From positions 1 through 45,042 of the forward strand of contig JACPXC010000062.1 of assembly GCA_016196755.1 (NCBI GenBank): a stretch of DNA of 45,042 nucleotides, in the 5' to 3' direction. The first letter of the stretch is position 1. Every line of letters begins with the position of its first letter. The notes beneath the pieces were generated by a model that saw only the letters and a program-made list of their open reading frames with translations, was not told the origin of the DNA and did not search any database. This stretch comes from Elusimicrobiota bacterium. GTDB lineage: Bacteria > Elusimicrobiota > Elusimicrobia > UBA1565. Made by a program: the position numbers and the translations under genes. Below are positions 14,050 through 21,820 of this stretch, piece after piece.

Positions 14050-16247
14050 TGGTCGAAAGCCGTACGAGGGCTTTCGCCGCCGCCGCAGGCATTGGCGTCC
14101 TCGCAGTCTCCCAGCCGCTCTACTCGTTCCTGCTCGCTTCTCCCGAATTTTTCGCCGCAAGGTCCCTAGGTCGCCCCGACATCGCCGCCCTAGGCGTGCT
14201 CCTGTTCCTCCTCCCAGCGCTGGCCTTCGGAGCGCTGGGCGCGATATTCATGCGCCGCGGCCCGGGGACCGTGCTCGGCGAATACCTCCGCATCCTGGCC
14301 CTGCTCTCGCTGGCCTGTCCCATCGTCTTCCTTATCCGTGCACCCTGGCCCGCGCCGAGCTCCCCCGCGCTCGCGGCCGCCGGAGACGCCCCGCCCGTCG
14401 TCGTCCTTATCCTCGACGAGTTGCCGCTGGCGACCCTGCTCGACGCCTCCGGCGCCATCGACGCGGCTTGGTACCCGTCGTTTGCGCGCTTGGCGCGCCA
14501 GGCCGCCTGGTACCGGGAGGCGCGCGCGGTCTCCGACGACACCTTCAAGGCCGTCCCCGCCCTCCTCACCGGCGAGCTGCCGCGGCCCCCGAAGTCGCCC
14601 TGGCACCGCGACTATCCGAGGAACCTCTTCACCCTGCTGGCCGATACGCACCGCATGGACGTGACGGAGACCCAGACCTCGCTCTGCCCCCCCGCGCTCT
14701 GCCGGGCGCCGCGTCCGCCGGCCGCGGCGCGCCTGCGCTCCGCGCTAAGCGACCTGGCCGTGATCTACGCCCACCGCGTCACGCCCCGGGCCTGGGCCGG
14801 CGGCCTGCCGTCGGTCTCCCATACGTGGAAGGACTTCGTGGGCGCGCGCGGCGAGTTCTCCTGGGCCAGGTTCAATGCTTCGGCCGGCACGGCCTACCTC
14901 GACCGCGCGGGAGCGATGGACCGCTTCGTCGCAGGCGCGGGAAGAGACGGCCTGCACTTCCTCCATGTCCTTCTCCCCCATCCGCCCTGGGTATTCTTCC
15001 CGTCGGGCAAGGCGGGCTTCGCGGCCAACGAGCCGGTCGTCATCGGCGACGGCGGACGCGAGGACCGCTGGCTCGCCGACGAGGACGTGGTGCTGGCAGC
15101 CTGGCAGCGCCACATCCTCCAGACCCGCTACGTCGACGCCGTGATCGGACGCATGCTCGACGCGCTCGAGGCCTCGGACGCCTGGCGGGACGCCCTGCTC
15201 GTCGTCGCGGCCGACCACGGGGCTTCGTTCCGCCCCGGCGGCCGGCGCCGCGCGCGCACGGCCGAGAACGCCAGCGAGGTCCTGCCGGTGCCGCTGTTCA
15301 TCAAGTATCCCGGCACGGGTCCCGTCGGCCCGCAGACCCGGGAGGCCTCGACGGTCGACCTCCTGCCCACCGTGCTCGCGGCGCTCGGGAAGCCGCTCCC
15401 CCCCGGTCTCGACGGCGTCGACCTGCGCGCGACTCAAGGCCCGAGACGAGAGCTCAAGTTCATCCTCAAGGACGGCTCCCGCGTCCCGGCGCTCGAGGGC
15501 TGGGCCGCCGCGCGCCGCGAGGCCGACCGCCGCCGCGCCCTGCTCGGCGACGGCGTGAAGCCCGGCCGGCTCTTCGCGCTCGGCCCCGCGCGGGGACTCC
15601 TGGGCCGAACGCCGGTCGAGGCGCCTCCGTCGTCTTGCCGCTTCGCGTTGGAGCAGAACGTCCAGGGCGCGCTGGACTTCAGCCGCGCCTATCTCTCCGG
15701 GCGCCTCTCCTGCCCGGCCCCCGCCCCAGAGCGCATGGCCGTCGCCGCGGCCGCCGGAGGCCGCGTCGTCGCCACGGGGGTCTCCGAGCGCTTCGCGGAC
15801 GGGAGCGCCGCGCTAAGGCTGGTCTTGCCCGAAGGGGCGGCCGCGGACGGCCTCCCCCGGCTCTACGAGGTCCGGAATCTGGGCGCGGAGACCCTGACCG
15901 CGCCGCTGGCCGTGGTCTCGGAGGCGTGGAAGCTCGAGGCCGGCTCCCTGCGCGGAACCGACGGGCGCATGGCGGCGCTGGAAGCACCCTTGGGGGGCCG
16001 GCTGAGCGCCGTAGTCGACGCTAAGGACGTCCTGGTGGTCGAGGGCGACGCCCGGCGGGAAGGCGGCGAAATCGCCGACGAGGTCCTGGTCTTTGCCGGC
16101 GCCGCGTTCCTATACGGCGGCAGGCCCGACGCCAAGACCGGGCGCTTCGACTTCGCCCTGCCCAAGGATTTCCTGCCGCCCGGCTCCGAGCGGACCCTGC
16201 GCGTCTTCGCGCTCGACGGCGCCGGCGCCTGGGAGCTGGCCCGCTAA
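14049..16247 (+). CDS. Sulfatase-fold membrane hydrolase/transferase
   Basis: Product of 732 residues. Three membrane helices are visible in the first 100 residues, followed by an alkaline phosphatase/sulfatase superfamily domain (about 115-475). Metal-site features are VVVLILDELP at its start and VAADHGASF later. The nucleophile region, SDDTFKAVPALLTG, has threonine rather than the cysteine of true sulfatases, as in lipoteichoic acid synthase and phosphoethanolamine transferases. Transfer or removal of a phospho-group on an envelope lipid or sugar is therefore more likely than sulfate release. A C-terminal region of about 250 residues is beta-rich and unassigned. The start overlaps the previous stop (TGATG), but no link to tyrosine breakdown is evident. 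Its 3' end overlaps the convergent metallopeptidase gene by 138 bases. Confidence 0.85.
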   Translation: MVESRTRAFAAAAGIGVLAVSQPLYSFLLASPEFFAARSLGRPDIAALGVLLFLLPALAFGALGAIFMRRGPGTVLGEYLRILALLSLACPIVFLIRAPWPAPSSPALAAAGDAPPVVVLILDELPLATLLDASGAIDAAWYPSFARLARQAAWYREARAVSDDTFKAVPALLTGELPRPPKSPWHRDYPRNLFTLLADTHRMDVTETQTSLCPPALCRAPRPPAAARLRSALSDLAVIYAHRVTPRAWAGGLPSVSHTWKDFVGARGEFSWARFNASAGTAYLDRAGAMDRFVAGAGRDGLHFLHVLLPHPPWVFFPSGKAGFAANEPVVIGDGGREDRWLADEDVVLAAWQRHILQTRYVDAVIGRMLDALEASDAWRDALLVVAADHGASFRPGGRRRARTAENASEVLPVPLFIKYPGTGPVGPQTREASTVDLLPTVLAALGKPLPPGLDGVDLRATQGPRRELKFILKDGSRVPALEGWAAARREADRRRALLGDGVKPGRLFALGPARGLLGRTPVEAPPSSCRFALEQNVQGALDFSRAYLSGRLSCPAPAPERMAVAAAAGGRVVATGVSERFADGSAALRLVLPEGAAADGLPRLYEVRNLGAETLTAPLAVVSEAWKLEAGSLRGTDGRMAALEAPLGGRLSAVVDAKDVLVVEGDARREGGEIADEVLVFAGAAFLYGGRPDAKTGRFDFALPKDFLPPGSERTLRVFALDGAGAWELAR

Positions 16248-16634
16248 CAAGGCTCGGCCGTTGTCCCTCAGCCAGCGGCGACGGCGCCGCTGTTCGGGGC
16301 AATGCCGCGCCACGAGGTCCCAGAAGCGCTTGCCGTGCCCGCGCCAGCGCAGGTGGGCCAGCTCGTGGACGACGACGTAGTCGAGCACCTCGGGCGGGGC
16401 GTCGAGCAGGCGGCGGTTGAAGCTCAGGTCGCCGCGCGCCGAGCAGGAGCCCCACAGGCTCGACATCTCCTTGAGGCGCACCTTGCCGAACTCGACGCCC
16501 ATCGCCGGAGCGTGGTGGGCGCAGCGCTCGCTGAACGGGTCGCTTCCGCGCGGGGCCGGCCGGGAGAACACCTCGGGATGCTCCCCGCGCAGGGCCGCGA
16601 CGAAGGCCCGCACCTCGGCCAGTATCCCGCTCAC
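16110..16634 (-). CDS. YgjP-like zinc metallopeptidase
   Basis: Product of 174 residues. The core holds MSSLWGSCSARGDLSFN and the zinc motif HELAH followed by a third histidine in RGHGKRFW, the signature of the YgjP/DUF45 family. The family is about this size but normally ends soon after the WLRDNG-like segment. Here the frame runs about 45 residues further, through the end of the sulfatase-fold gene on the other strand, so the tail may be an accidental extension after loss of the original stop. The GTG start overlaps the stop of the receiver gene (GTGA). The substrate is unknown. Confidence 0.8.
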   Translation of the reverse strand: MSGILAEVRAFVAALRGEHPEVFSRPAPRGSDPFSERCAHHAPAMGVEFGKVRLKEMSSLWGSCSARGDLSFNRRLLDAPPEVLDYVVVHELAHLRWRGHGKRFWDLVARHCPEQRRRRRWLRDNGRALLAGQLPGAGAVEREDAQGPLGAGRQEILGQGEVEAPGLGVGPAAV

Positions 16635-17041
16635 GCGGCGGGGGGCGGCGCCGGAGCCAGCTTTTCGACCTTGGCCTTGAGGCGCAGGAGCTCGAAGGGC
16701 TTGCTGATGAAGTCGTTGGCGCCCTGCATCAGGCAGCGCTCCACGTCGTCGAGCGTGCCGCGCGCCGTCACCATCATGATCGGCACCGCGTTGAGCTTGG
16801 GGTTGGAGCGCAGGAGCAGCAGGGCGTCGGGCCCGGTCATGACCGGCATGTCGACGTCGAGCAGGATGATGTCGGGGGTCTCGGCCAGGGCCATGTCCAC
16901 GCCCAACTGCCCGTTGGAGGCCTCGCGCACGGCCCAGCCGGTCTCGGTGAAGAACATCGCCAGCATGGTCCGCGCCGACACGTCGTCGTCGACGATGAGC
17001 ACCGAGCGCTTCTTGCCGCCCCCGAAGGGCCACATCCCCAT
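16631..17041 (-). CDS. Stand-alone response regulator receiver
   Basis: Product of 136 residues. Residues 12-125 are a single CheY-like receiver: acidic pair in LIVDDD, phosphoacceptor aspartate in ILLDVDMP (about D60), and the lysine of ISKPFE. No output domain is present, so it must act by binding another protein or as a phosphate relay. A short Gly/Lys-rich N-terminus and Pro-rich tail flank the domain. A second ATG two codons in is an equal start. A TAGAAT box (17051-17056, minus strand) lies ten bases upstream of the first ATG. It is coupled to the metallopeptidase gene downstream. Given the motor operon 1.2 kb away, a CheY-like role is conceivable but unsupported. Confidence 0.92.
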   Translation of the reverse strand: MGMWPFGGGKKRSVLIVDDDVSARTMLAMFFTETGWAVREASNGQLGVDMALAETPDIILLDVDMPVMTGPDALLLLRSNPKLNAVPIMMVTARGTLDDVERCLMQGANDFISKPFELLRLKAKVEKLAPAPPPAA

Positions 17042-17068
17042 AGTGACCTGTATTCTAACCGTCCAGGC

Positions 17069-17087
17069 CCGGGACCGCCAGTCCCGG
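17069..17087 (-). repeat. Short hairpin in the gap after the secreted-protein gene
   Basis: CCGGGAC (17069-17075) and GTCCCGG (17081-17087) form a 7-bp GC-rich stem with a 5-base loop, 35 bases after the stop of the minus-strand gene at 17122-18057 and before the receiver gene. There is no T-run, so termination is uncertain. Confidence 0.35.
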
Positions 17088-17121
17088 AGTCCCCGGTGTT
17101 CTGGTCGGGCCTCGACGAACG

Positions 17122-18057
17122 CTAGCGCGCGGGGTCGGGGGAGAAGGCGCGCAGGATCTCCTGGTAGGCCCCGCCCTGGGCGGTGGGGTCGAGCAGGTCC
17201 CAGCGTTCGTCGCGCGCGGTGTAGGCGCGTCCTTGGAAGCCCGCATGGGCGTCGAGCGAGAAGGCGCTGCGCACGCGCTGGCCCATGCGCATGAATACCT
17301 CTTCGCCGCCGCCAGGCCCCGGCCGGACCTGTTCCACCGTGCCGCCGTGCTCGAAGACCAGGTCGACGCCGTCCGTGCCGGCGGCGGCGACGGCGATGCG
17401 CAGGCCGCCGAACGAGGAAGGAGCCTCCAGCGTCGCGCCGGCGCGCCGCCGTGCCGCCGCGCGGCTGCGCTCGGGGACCAGGCTCCAGAGCGCCGCCTCG
17501 TACACGGAGACGATCCGGGAGTCGGCCGGATAGACGCCCTCCCTGCTCCTCTCGAAGGCGCGCGTCGCCGACTCGACCGCGCCGGCCGCGCTTAGGGAGA
17601 TCTCCAAGCGGGTCGTCTCGCGGTGCGCGGTATCGCCGTTGTCGGGCAGGGCCTGGCGGGTGCGCTCCGTCACCTTCCCCGCCCGCAGGCCTTCGATCAC
17701 GAAGCGCTCGCGGTTGGTCCCGGCGCCGTCCCGAAGCCTGCCGACGGCGTAGAACGAGAAGGTGGTCCGGCCGTCGGGCAAGGCCACGCTCACCGTCCCG
17801 GCGCCTGGGAAGCGCAGGCGCAGTTCGGCCGCGCCGGACTCGACATGGCCCAGGGCGACCTCTCCCTCGGCGCGCAGGCGCGCCACGACGACGGCGGGGT
17901 CCGCGGCGCGCGCGGCCGGCGCGGCGGGCCGCCCCGCGAAACCCAGGGCGGCGGCGGACGCCGAACCGAAGGCTGGGGAGACGTCCTGCGCGGCGGCGTG
18001 CCTAACGGCCGACGAGGAGAAGAGCGATACGGCTGCGGCGATGAGGATGCGGGTCAA
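17122..18057 (-). CDS. Secreted protein of unknown function
   Basis: Product of 311 residues with a signal peptide (TRILIAAAVSLFSSSAVRHAAA). The mature part begins with a low-complexity Ala-rich stretch and continues as a mixed beta protein (LRLRFPGAGTVSVALPDGRTTFSFYAVGRL, later LRIAVAAAGTDGVDLVFEHGG). I recognise no family. The start is a TTG, chosen because a GGAGG ribosome site lies five bases before it and the signal peptide begins there; no ATG fits better. The gene diverges from the motor operon across a 197-base gap that holds the promoter sites, so shared regulation is possible. Confidence 0.75.
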   Translation of the reverse strand: MTRILIAAAVSLFSSSAVRHAAAQDVSPAFGSASAAALGFAGRPAAPAARAADPAVVVARLRAEGEVALGHVESGAAELRLRFPGAGTVSVALPDGRTTFSFYAVGRLRDGAGTNRERFVIEGLRAGKVTERTRQALPDNGDTAHRETTRLEISLSAAGAVESATRAFERSREGVYPADSRIVSVYEAALWSLVPERSRAAARRRAGATLEAPSSFGGLRIAVAAAGTDGVDLVFEHGGTVEQVRPGPGGGEEVFMRMGQRVRSAFSLDAHAGFQGRAYTARDERWDLLDPTAQGGAYQEILRAFSPDPAR

Positions 18058-18116
18058 GGGAGCCTCCGGGCCGACCAGGGCAGTCTATCCGCCGGGAGGC
18101 GCCTGATTAAGGTCTA

Positions 18117-18132
18117 GAGGACCTGGGTCCTC
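18117..18132. promoter_or_regulatory. Near-perfect palindrome in divergent region
   Basis: GAGGACC (18117-18123) and GGTCCTC (18126-18132) are complementary with two bases between them. The tiny loop makes it a better operator for a dimeric regulator than a hairpin. It lies between the secreted-protein gene and the motor operon. Confidence 0.35.
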
Positions 18133-18162
18133 CCCCCTCCTTAGGCCCAAGTTCATCATGGG

Positions 18163-18197
18163 AATCAGAAGTTCAGGGACTGGCCCCAATCAGAAGT
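18163..18197 (+). repeat. Direct repeats upstream of motor promoter
   Basis: AATCAGAAGT occurs at 18163-18172 and 18188-18197 (25 bases start to start). AAGTTCA occurs at 18149-18155 and 18169-18175. The second long copy ends 8 bases before the -35 box, a position typical of activator sites. Confidence 0.45.
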
Positions 18198-18204
18198 CCG
18201 TGTA

Positions 18205-18233
18205 TTGAAAATTTAATGGGATGCTGTTATATA
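18205..18233 (+). promoter_or_regulatory. Promoter of motor operon
   Basis: TTGAAA (18205-18210), a 17-base spacer and TATATA (18228-18233), five and four matches to the -35 and -10 consensus, in an AT-rich island unlike its surroundings. Transcription should start near 18240, giving a 15-base leader. This excludes the in-frame ATG at 18216 and supports the ATG at 18255. Confidence 0.65.
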
Positions 18234-18254
18234 GGGAAGGACGCGTCCGACACC

Positions 18255-19685
18255 ATGACCCGACACCTAGCCCGCGCCGCCGTAGCCTTGCTTTGCGCCT
18301 GCCCGGCCGTATTCGCCGCCCAGGGGACCCAGGAGATCGAGACCGAGGTGGCGCTGGAGAGCGCGCAGGAGGCCCGCCTCCAGACGGTCCTGCGGAAAGT
18401 TCTGGCCAGCGAGGACGTCCTGGTCATCGTCGACATGGACCTGGTTACCGACTCCCGCCCCCGTCTCTCCGAGCTCCTGCCCGGCGTGCCGCTCAAGGAC
18501 ACCCCGGTGGCCGCCGACATGGCCCCCCTGGTCCGCTCCAGCGTGAAGGCGCTCAGCGCCACGGTCATCCTCGACGACTCCCTCTCCGCCGACGCCGACA
18601 CCCCGGCTCAGAAGATCGCCGAGCAGGTGCTCAGCATGGACCTGGGCCGCGGGGACGCGGTGACGGTCAAGCGCATGCGCCTGCGCGGCCAGCTGGCCGC
18701 CGCCCGGGCCCCGGCGCGCGAGTGGATGATGCCCGCCCCTCTGGTCTCCCTGCTCTGGCTGGGCGCGGCGCTGGCGGCCCTAGGCCTGCTCTACGGCCGC
18801 TTCCTCAACCCCCTGCTCGGCGTCCTGCGCGAGATCGGCGCGGCGCGCTCGGCCCCGCCCCCGGCCTCCCCGGCCGGCGGCATGATCGAGCCGGCCACCG
18901 ACAAGATGCCCCCGCTCTCGGCCTCCCTGGGCGCCCCGGAGACCGTCCCCGCCGCCGCGGCCGACGGCGAAGAGCTGCCGTTCTCGTTCTTGCGCGAACG
19001 CCACGCGCCGATGCTCAAGTTCCTCCTGCGCCGCGCCCCCGCGCGCACAGCCGCCGTCATCGTGCACTACCTGCCCGCCCGCGTGGCCGTCGACGTCCTG
19101 GGCGAGCTGCCCGCCGAGACCCGCCGCGAGGTGGCCAAGGCCATGAGCAAGGTGGTCCAGCTCGACGAGGAGAACGTGCGCCAGATCGAGGATTCCCTGC
19201 GCGCGCGCATCGATTACCTGATGGGCGGCGAGGACAAGCTGGCCGAGATCCTCGACCAGGCCCCCCCGGCGCTCCAGGAAGAGATGTTGGCCGCGGTGCG
19301 CGGCGAGGAACCCGACGTGGCCATCCGCCTCGGCCGGCGCATCGTGCGCCTCGAGGACGTGGCCGCCCTCGACGCCAACGACCTCAAGACCCTCTCGCGG
19401 CGCGTGCCGATCCGCAGCCTGGCCTCGGTCTTCAGCAACTCCCCGGAGATGAAGGCCCAGATCCTCCCCAAGCTGGGCGCGGGCCTGGGCGCCTGGCTGA
19501 CCCAGGAGATCGAGCTCGCCGGGGTCATGTCCGGGGACCGCCTCCAGACCGAGCAGCGCAAGGTCCTCGCCGTCCTGACCCAACTGGTGCGCGAGGGCGC
19601 GGTGAAGCTGCACCGCCCCGACGACCCGATGGCGGCGGCTCTGGCCCACGAGGCCGCCCCCCCCGCTCCCCTGCAGGAAGGCTAG
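18255..19685 (+). CDS. FliF C-terminal / FliG fusion, motor rotor-like protein
   Basis: Product of 476 residues. Residues 1-22 are a signal peptide. Residues 25-145 match the C-terminal periplasmic part of FliF, including ALSATVILDD and the GRGDAVTV motif (131-138). A membrane helix lies at about 160-182. After an Ala/Pro linker, residues 243-455 resemble FliG middle and C domains: FLRERHAPML..., LPAETRREVAKAM, GGEDKLAEILDQ, then RLEDVAALDANDL in place of the FliG MFxFEDL region. FliF ring-building domains and the FliG N-domain are absent, so no standard MS ring can form. The protein spans the membrane once with its FliG part in the cytoplasm, where MotA could contact it. MotA and two MotB-like genes follow directly. 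A frame-internal ATG at 18216 is rejected because it lies within the promoter. Confidence 0.75.
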   Translation: MTRHLARAAVALLCACPAVFAAQGTQEIETEVALESAQEARLQTVLRKVLASEDVLVIVDMDLVTDSRPRLSELLPGVPLKDTPVAADMAPLVRSSVKALSATVILDDSLSADADTPAQKIAEQVLSMDLGRGDAVTVKRMRLRGQLAAARAPAREWMMPAPLVSLLWLGAALAALGLLYGRFLNPLLGVLREIGAARSAPPPASPAGGMIEPATDKMPPLSASLGAPETVPAAAADGEELPFSFLRERHAPMLKFLLRRAPARTAAVIVHYLPARVAVDVLGELPAETRREVAKAMSKVVQLDEENVRQIEDSLRARIDYLMGGEDKLAEILDQAPPALQEEMLAAVRGEEPDVAIRLGRRIVRLEDVAALDANDLKTLSRRVPIRSLASVFSNSPEMKAQILPKLGAGLGAWLTQEIELAGVMSGDRLQTEQRKVLAVLTQLVREGAVKLHRPDDPMAAALAHEAAPPAPLQEG

Positions 19686-19688
19686 CCC

Positions 19689-20474
19689 ATGGACCTGATG
19701 ACCATCATCGGCGCCGTCGTCGGCCTCGGCGTCGTCATCTTCATCCTGGTCGTCGGCGAGATGGCCCAGTTCCTGCTCAACTTCGAGGCCATCGTCCTGA
19801 TCTTCGGCGGCACGCTGGGCTCGGTCATGATCAGCTACCCCTGGTCGGCCCTGCGCCACGTCCCCAACGCGGTCAAGATGATGATCCTCCCCCCGCGCCG
19901 GCCCGACGCCAACCTCTTGGTCGCCACCTTCGTGCGCCTGGCCGAGCTGACGCGCCGCTCCGGGTCGGACGCCCTGGCCGCCGAGCTCAGGGCGCTCCCC
20001 CACCCCTTCATGCAGGACTGCGTGCAGATGATCCTCGACGGGCTCGATGAGGAGACGATCGACGACCGCTGCCAGCGCGACATCATCGCCACGCGGCACC
20101 GCCACATGCAGGTCAGCGGCATCTTCCGCTCGGCCGGGACCTATGCCCCCATCTTCGGCCTGCTCGGCACCCTCATCGGCGTCGTCCAGGTCCTGCGCAA
20201 CATCACCAACCCCGCGATGATGGGCACCTCGATGGCGGTGGCGATGACCGCCTCGTTCTACGGGATCTTCGCCGCCAACTTCTTCTTCCTGCCGGTGGCC
20301 AGCAAGCTGAACTTCTACTCCGACGAGGAGGTGCTGAGCCGCGAGCTCATCGCCAAGGGCACGCTCTGCCTGGTCCACGGCGAAGTGCCCTGGCTCCTGG
20401 CCAAGAAGCTCGAGGCCTACCTCTCCTTCCAGCTCCGCAACAGCGGGGCCAAGGGCTACCGCGTCCCCGTCTAG
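19689..20474 (+). CDS. motA: MotA-family stator subunit
   Basis: Product of 261 residues, normal for MotA. Four membrane helices are visible: residues about 5-23, 32-50, a pair around 150-170 (YAPIFGLLGTLIGVVQVL) and about 182-203 (MAVAMTASFYGIFAANFFFLPVASKL). The cytoplasmic loop keeps an arginine where E. coli MotA has R90 (TRRSG), but the E98 position appears to be alanine by hand alignment. MotA pentamers surround a MotB dimer and turn ion flow into rotation. The gene lies three bases after the FliF-FliG fusion with a GGAAGG ribosome site, and two MotB-like genes follow. Flagellar use is unlikely since no flagellar structural gene is nearby. Confidence 0.93.
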   Translation: MDLMTIIGAVVGLGVVIFILVVGEMAQFLLNFEAIVLIFGGTLGSVMISYPWSALRHVPNAVKMMILPPRRPDANLLVATFVRLAELTRRSGSDALAAELRALPHPFMQDCVQMILDGLDEETIDDRCQRDIIATRHRHMQVSGIFRSAGTYAPIFGLLGTLIGVVQVLRNITNPAMMGTSMAVAMTASFYGIFAANFFFLPVASKLNFYSDEEVLSRELIAKGTLCLVHGEVPWLLAKKLEAYLSFQLRNSGAKGYRVPV

Positions 20475-20486
20475 CCGCCTCCCCCG

Positions 20487-21152
20487 ATGATCCCCTTCCT
20501 CCATCGCGTCGCCCCGGAGTCGATGGAGGACAACCCGCTCTGGCTGGTCGTGCTCTGCGACATGATGACCAACCTCATGCTGTTCTTCCTCGTCATGTAC
20601 ACCTTCTCGATCCAGGGCCCCAAGGCCAAGGCCGAGTTCGAGCGCGCTTTCCGGCTCGAGGAGGCGGTGGAGGCGGCGCCCCCCGCCCCGGCCCCCGCGG
20701 CGCCGGTCGACCCCGCCCCCGCCCTCCGGGCCGCGCTGGCCGCCGCCGGCCTCGCCGCCGAGGCCGAGGTGACGGCCGTCGAAAACGGGGTGCGCGTGCG
20801 CCTGCGCGAGGGCGTGCTCTTCCCGTTCGGCACCGCCGAGCTCGCCCCCCGGGCCGCCGCGCCGCTGGCAGTCATCGCCGGCGCGCTCAAGGACGCCCCC
20901 CATGAGGTGGTCGTCGAGGGCTACACCGACGACCGCCCGGTCCTGGGCGGCTCTTACCGCACCAATTGGGAGCTCTCGGTGGCGCGCGCCCACGCCGTCC
21001 TTGCGCGCCTGGCCGGCGAAGGCCTGGCGCCGGCGCGCCTGACCGCGGCGGGCTACGGCCCGTACCGTCCCGCCGCGGCCAACGACACCGAGGAGGGCCG
21101 CGCCAAGAACCGCCGCGTCGAGCTCCTGATCCTGCGCCCGGAGGACGAGTGA
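20487..21152 (+). CDS. MotB-like stator subunit with OmpA domain (first copy)
   Basis: Product of 221 residues. One membrane helix begins near residue 18 with the ion-carrying aspartate D25 in LCDMMTNLMLFFLVM, matching the MotB signature. A Pro/Ala linker follows, then an OmpA-like peptidoglycan-binding domain (about 90-215) with VEGYTDDRPV, TNWELSVARA and AKNRRVEL. It would anchor the stator to the cell wall and carry ions with MotA. The linker is shorter than in E. coli MotB. The next gene, a second MotB-like protein, starts on its stop codon (GTGA). Confidence 0.9.
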   Translation: MIPFLHRVAPESMEDNPLWLVVLCDMMTNLMLFFLVMYTFSIQGPKAKAEFERAFRLEEAVEAAPPAPAPAAPVDPAPALRAALAAAGLAAEAEVTAVENGVRVRLREGVLFPFGTAELAPRAAAPLAVIAGALKDAPHEVVVEGYTDDRPVLGGSYRTNWELSVARAHAVLARLAGEGLAPARLTAAGYGPYRPAAANDTEEGRAKNRRVELLILRPEDE

Positions 21153-21820
21153 AGCGTCCGCGCGCTATGGCCGAGGCGCCCGGCGTCGACCCCGGGCTCT
21201 GGATGGTCCCTTACGCGGACCTCATGTCGAACATGATGATCCTGTTCCTCTCGCTTTTCGCCTACTCCTACGCCTCGCGCAGCCCCGAAATAGACCAGGC
21301 CATGAGCCAGGTGCAGGCCGAGATGTCGAAGGGCATAGACGACCCGCGCGCCGCCCGGCGGCTCGACGAATCCAAGGCCGCCGTCGAGCTCGAGAAGGCC
21401 ATCCGCGGCCTGACGTTGGACGAGCTGGGCGTGAAGGTCACCGCGCGCCGAGTGCGCCTGGCCCTGCCCGCGCCGATCCTCTTTGCCGAAGGCTCCGACC
21501 GGGTCACCGACGAAGGCCGCCGGGCCCTGGCCCCGCTTGCCAAGGTCTTCGCCACCCTGCCCAACACCGTCCTCGTCGAAGGCCACACCGACGACCGCCC
21601 GATCGCCGGCGGCCGCATCCGGACCAACTGGGAGCTCTCCGCGGCGCGGGCCTTCGCCGTCATCGAGGTCCTGGCCGGCTCGGGCCTGCCGCCCGAGCGC
21701 TTCCGGGCCCGCGGCCACGGAGAGTTCCGCCCGGTAGCCGACAACGCCACCCCTCAGGGCCGCCGCGCCAACCGGCGCATCGAGATAAGCCTGGTGCGTG
21801 AAGCCCCGGAGCCCTCGTGA
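21149..21820 (+). CDS. MotB-like stator subunit with OmpA domain (second copy)
   Basis: Product of 223 residues if started at the GTG in the GTGA overlap; the ATG at 21167 gives a form six residues shorter. The membrane helix carries the aspartate in YADLMSNMMILFLSLFAY (D24), followed by a charged helical linker and an OmpA-like domain (EGHTDDRPI, TNWELSAARAFAV, GRRANRRIEI). It differs clearly from the first copy in helix and linker but shares the wall-binding motifs, so it is an old duplication rather than a recent one. The pair may form a mixed MotB dimer inside one MotA ring, or two alternative stators. The myxobacterial AglRQS gliding motor also has two MotB/ExbD-type subunits. Confidence 0.9.
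   Translation: MKRPRAMAEAPGVDPGLWMVPYADLMSNMMILFLSLFAYSYASRSPEIDQAMSQVQAEMSKGIDDPRAARRLDESKAAVELEKAIRGLTLDELGVKVTARRVRLALPAPILFAEGSDRVTDEGRRALAPLAKVFATLPNTVLVEGHTDDRPIAGGRIRTNWELSAARAFAVIEVLAGSGLPPERFRARGHGEFRPVADNATPQGRRANRRIEISLVREAPEPS

Noticed and set aside
18216-18254. An upstream in-frame ATG for the FliF-FliG fusion
   Set aside because: It lies between the -35 and -10 boxes and would put 13 residues before a good signal peptide.
18780-20993. A 737-residue open frame on the minus strand across the motor operon
   Set aside because: It is antisense to four genes with clear family motifs. Its composition (His/Gly/Glu/Arg-rich, no domain) is typical of GC-rich shadow frames.
19689-21820. 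MotA/MotB-like pair as a Zorya anti-phage system
   Set aside because: ZorC, ZorD or ZorE-type genes (helicase, nuclease) are absent, and the FliG-like gene argues for a motor.
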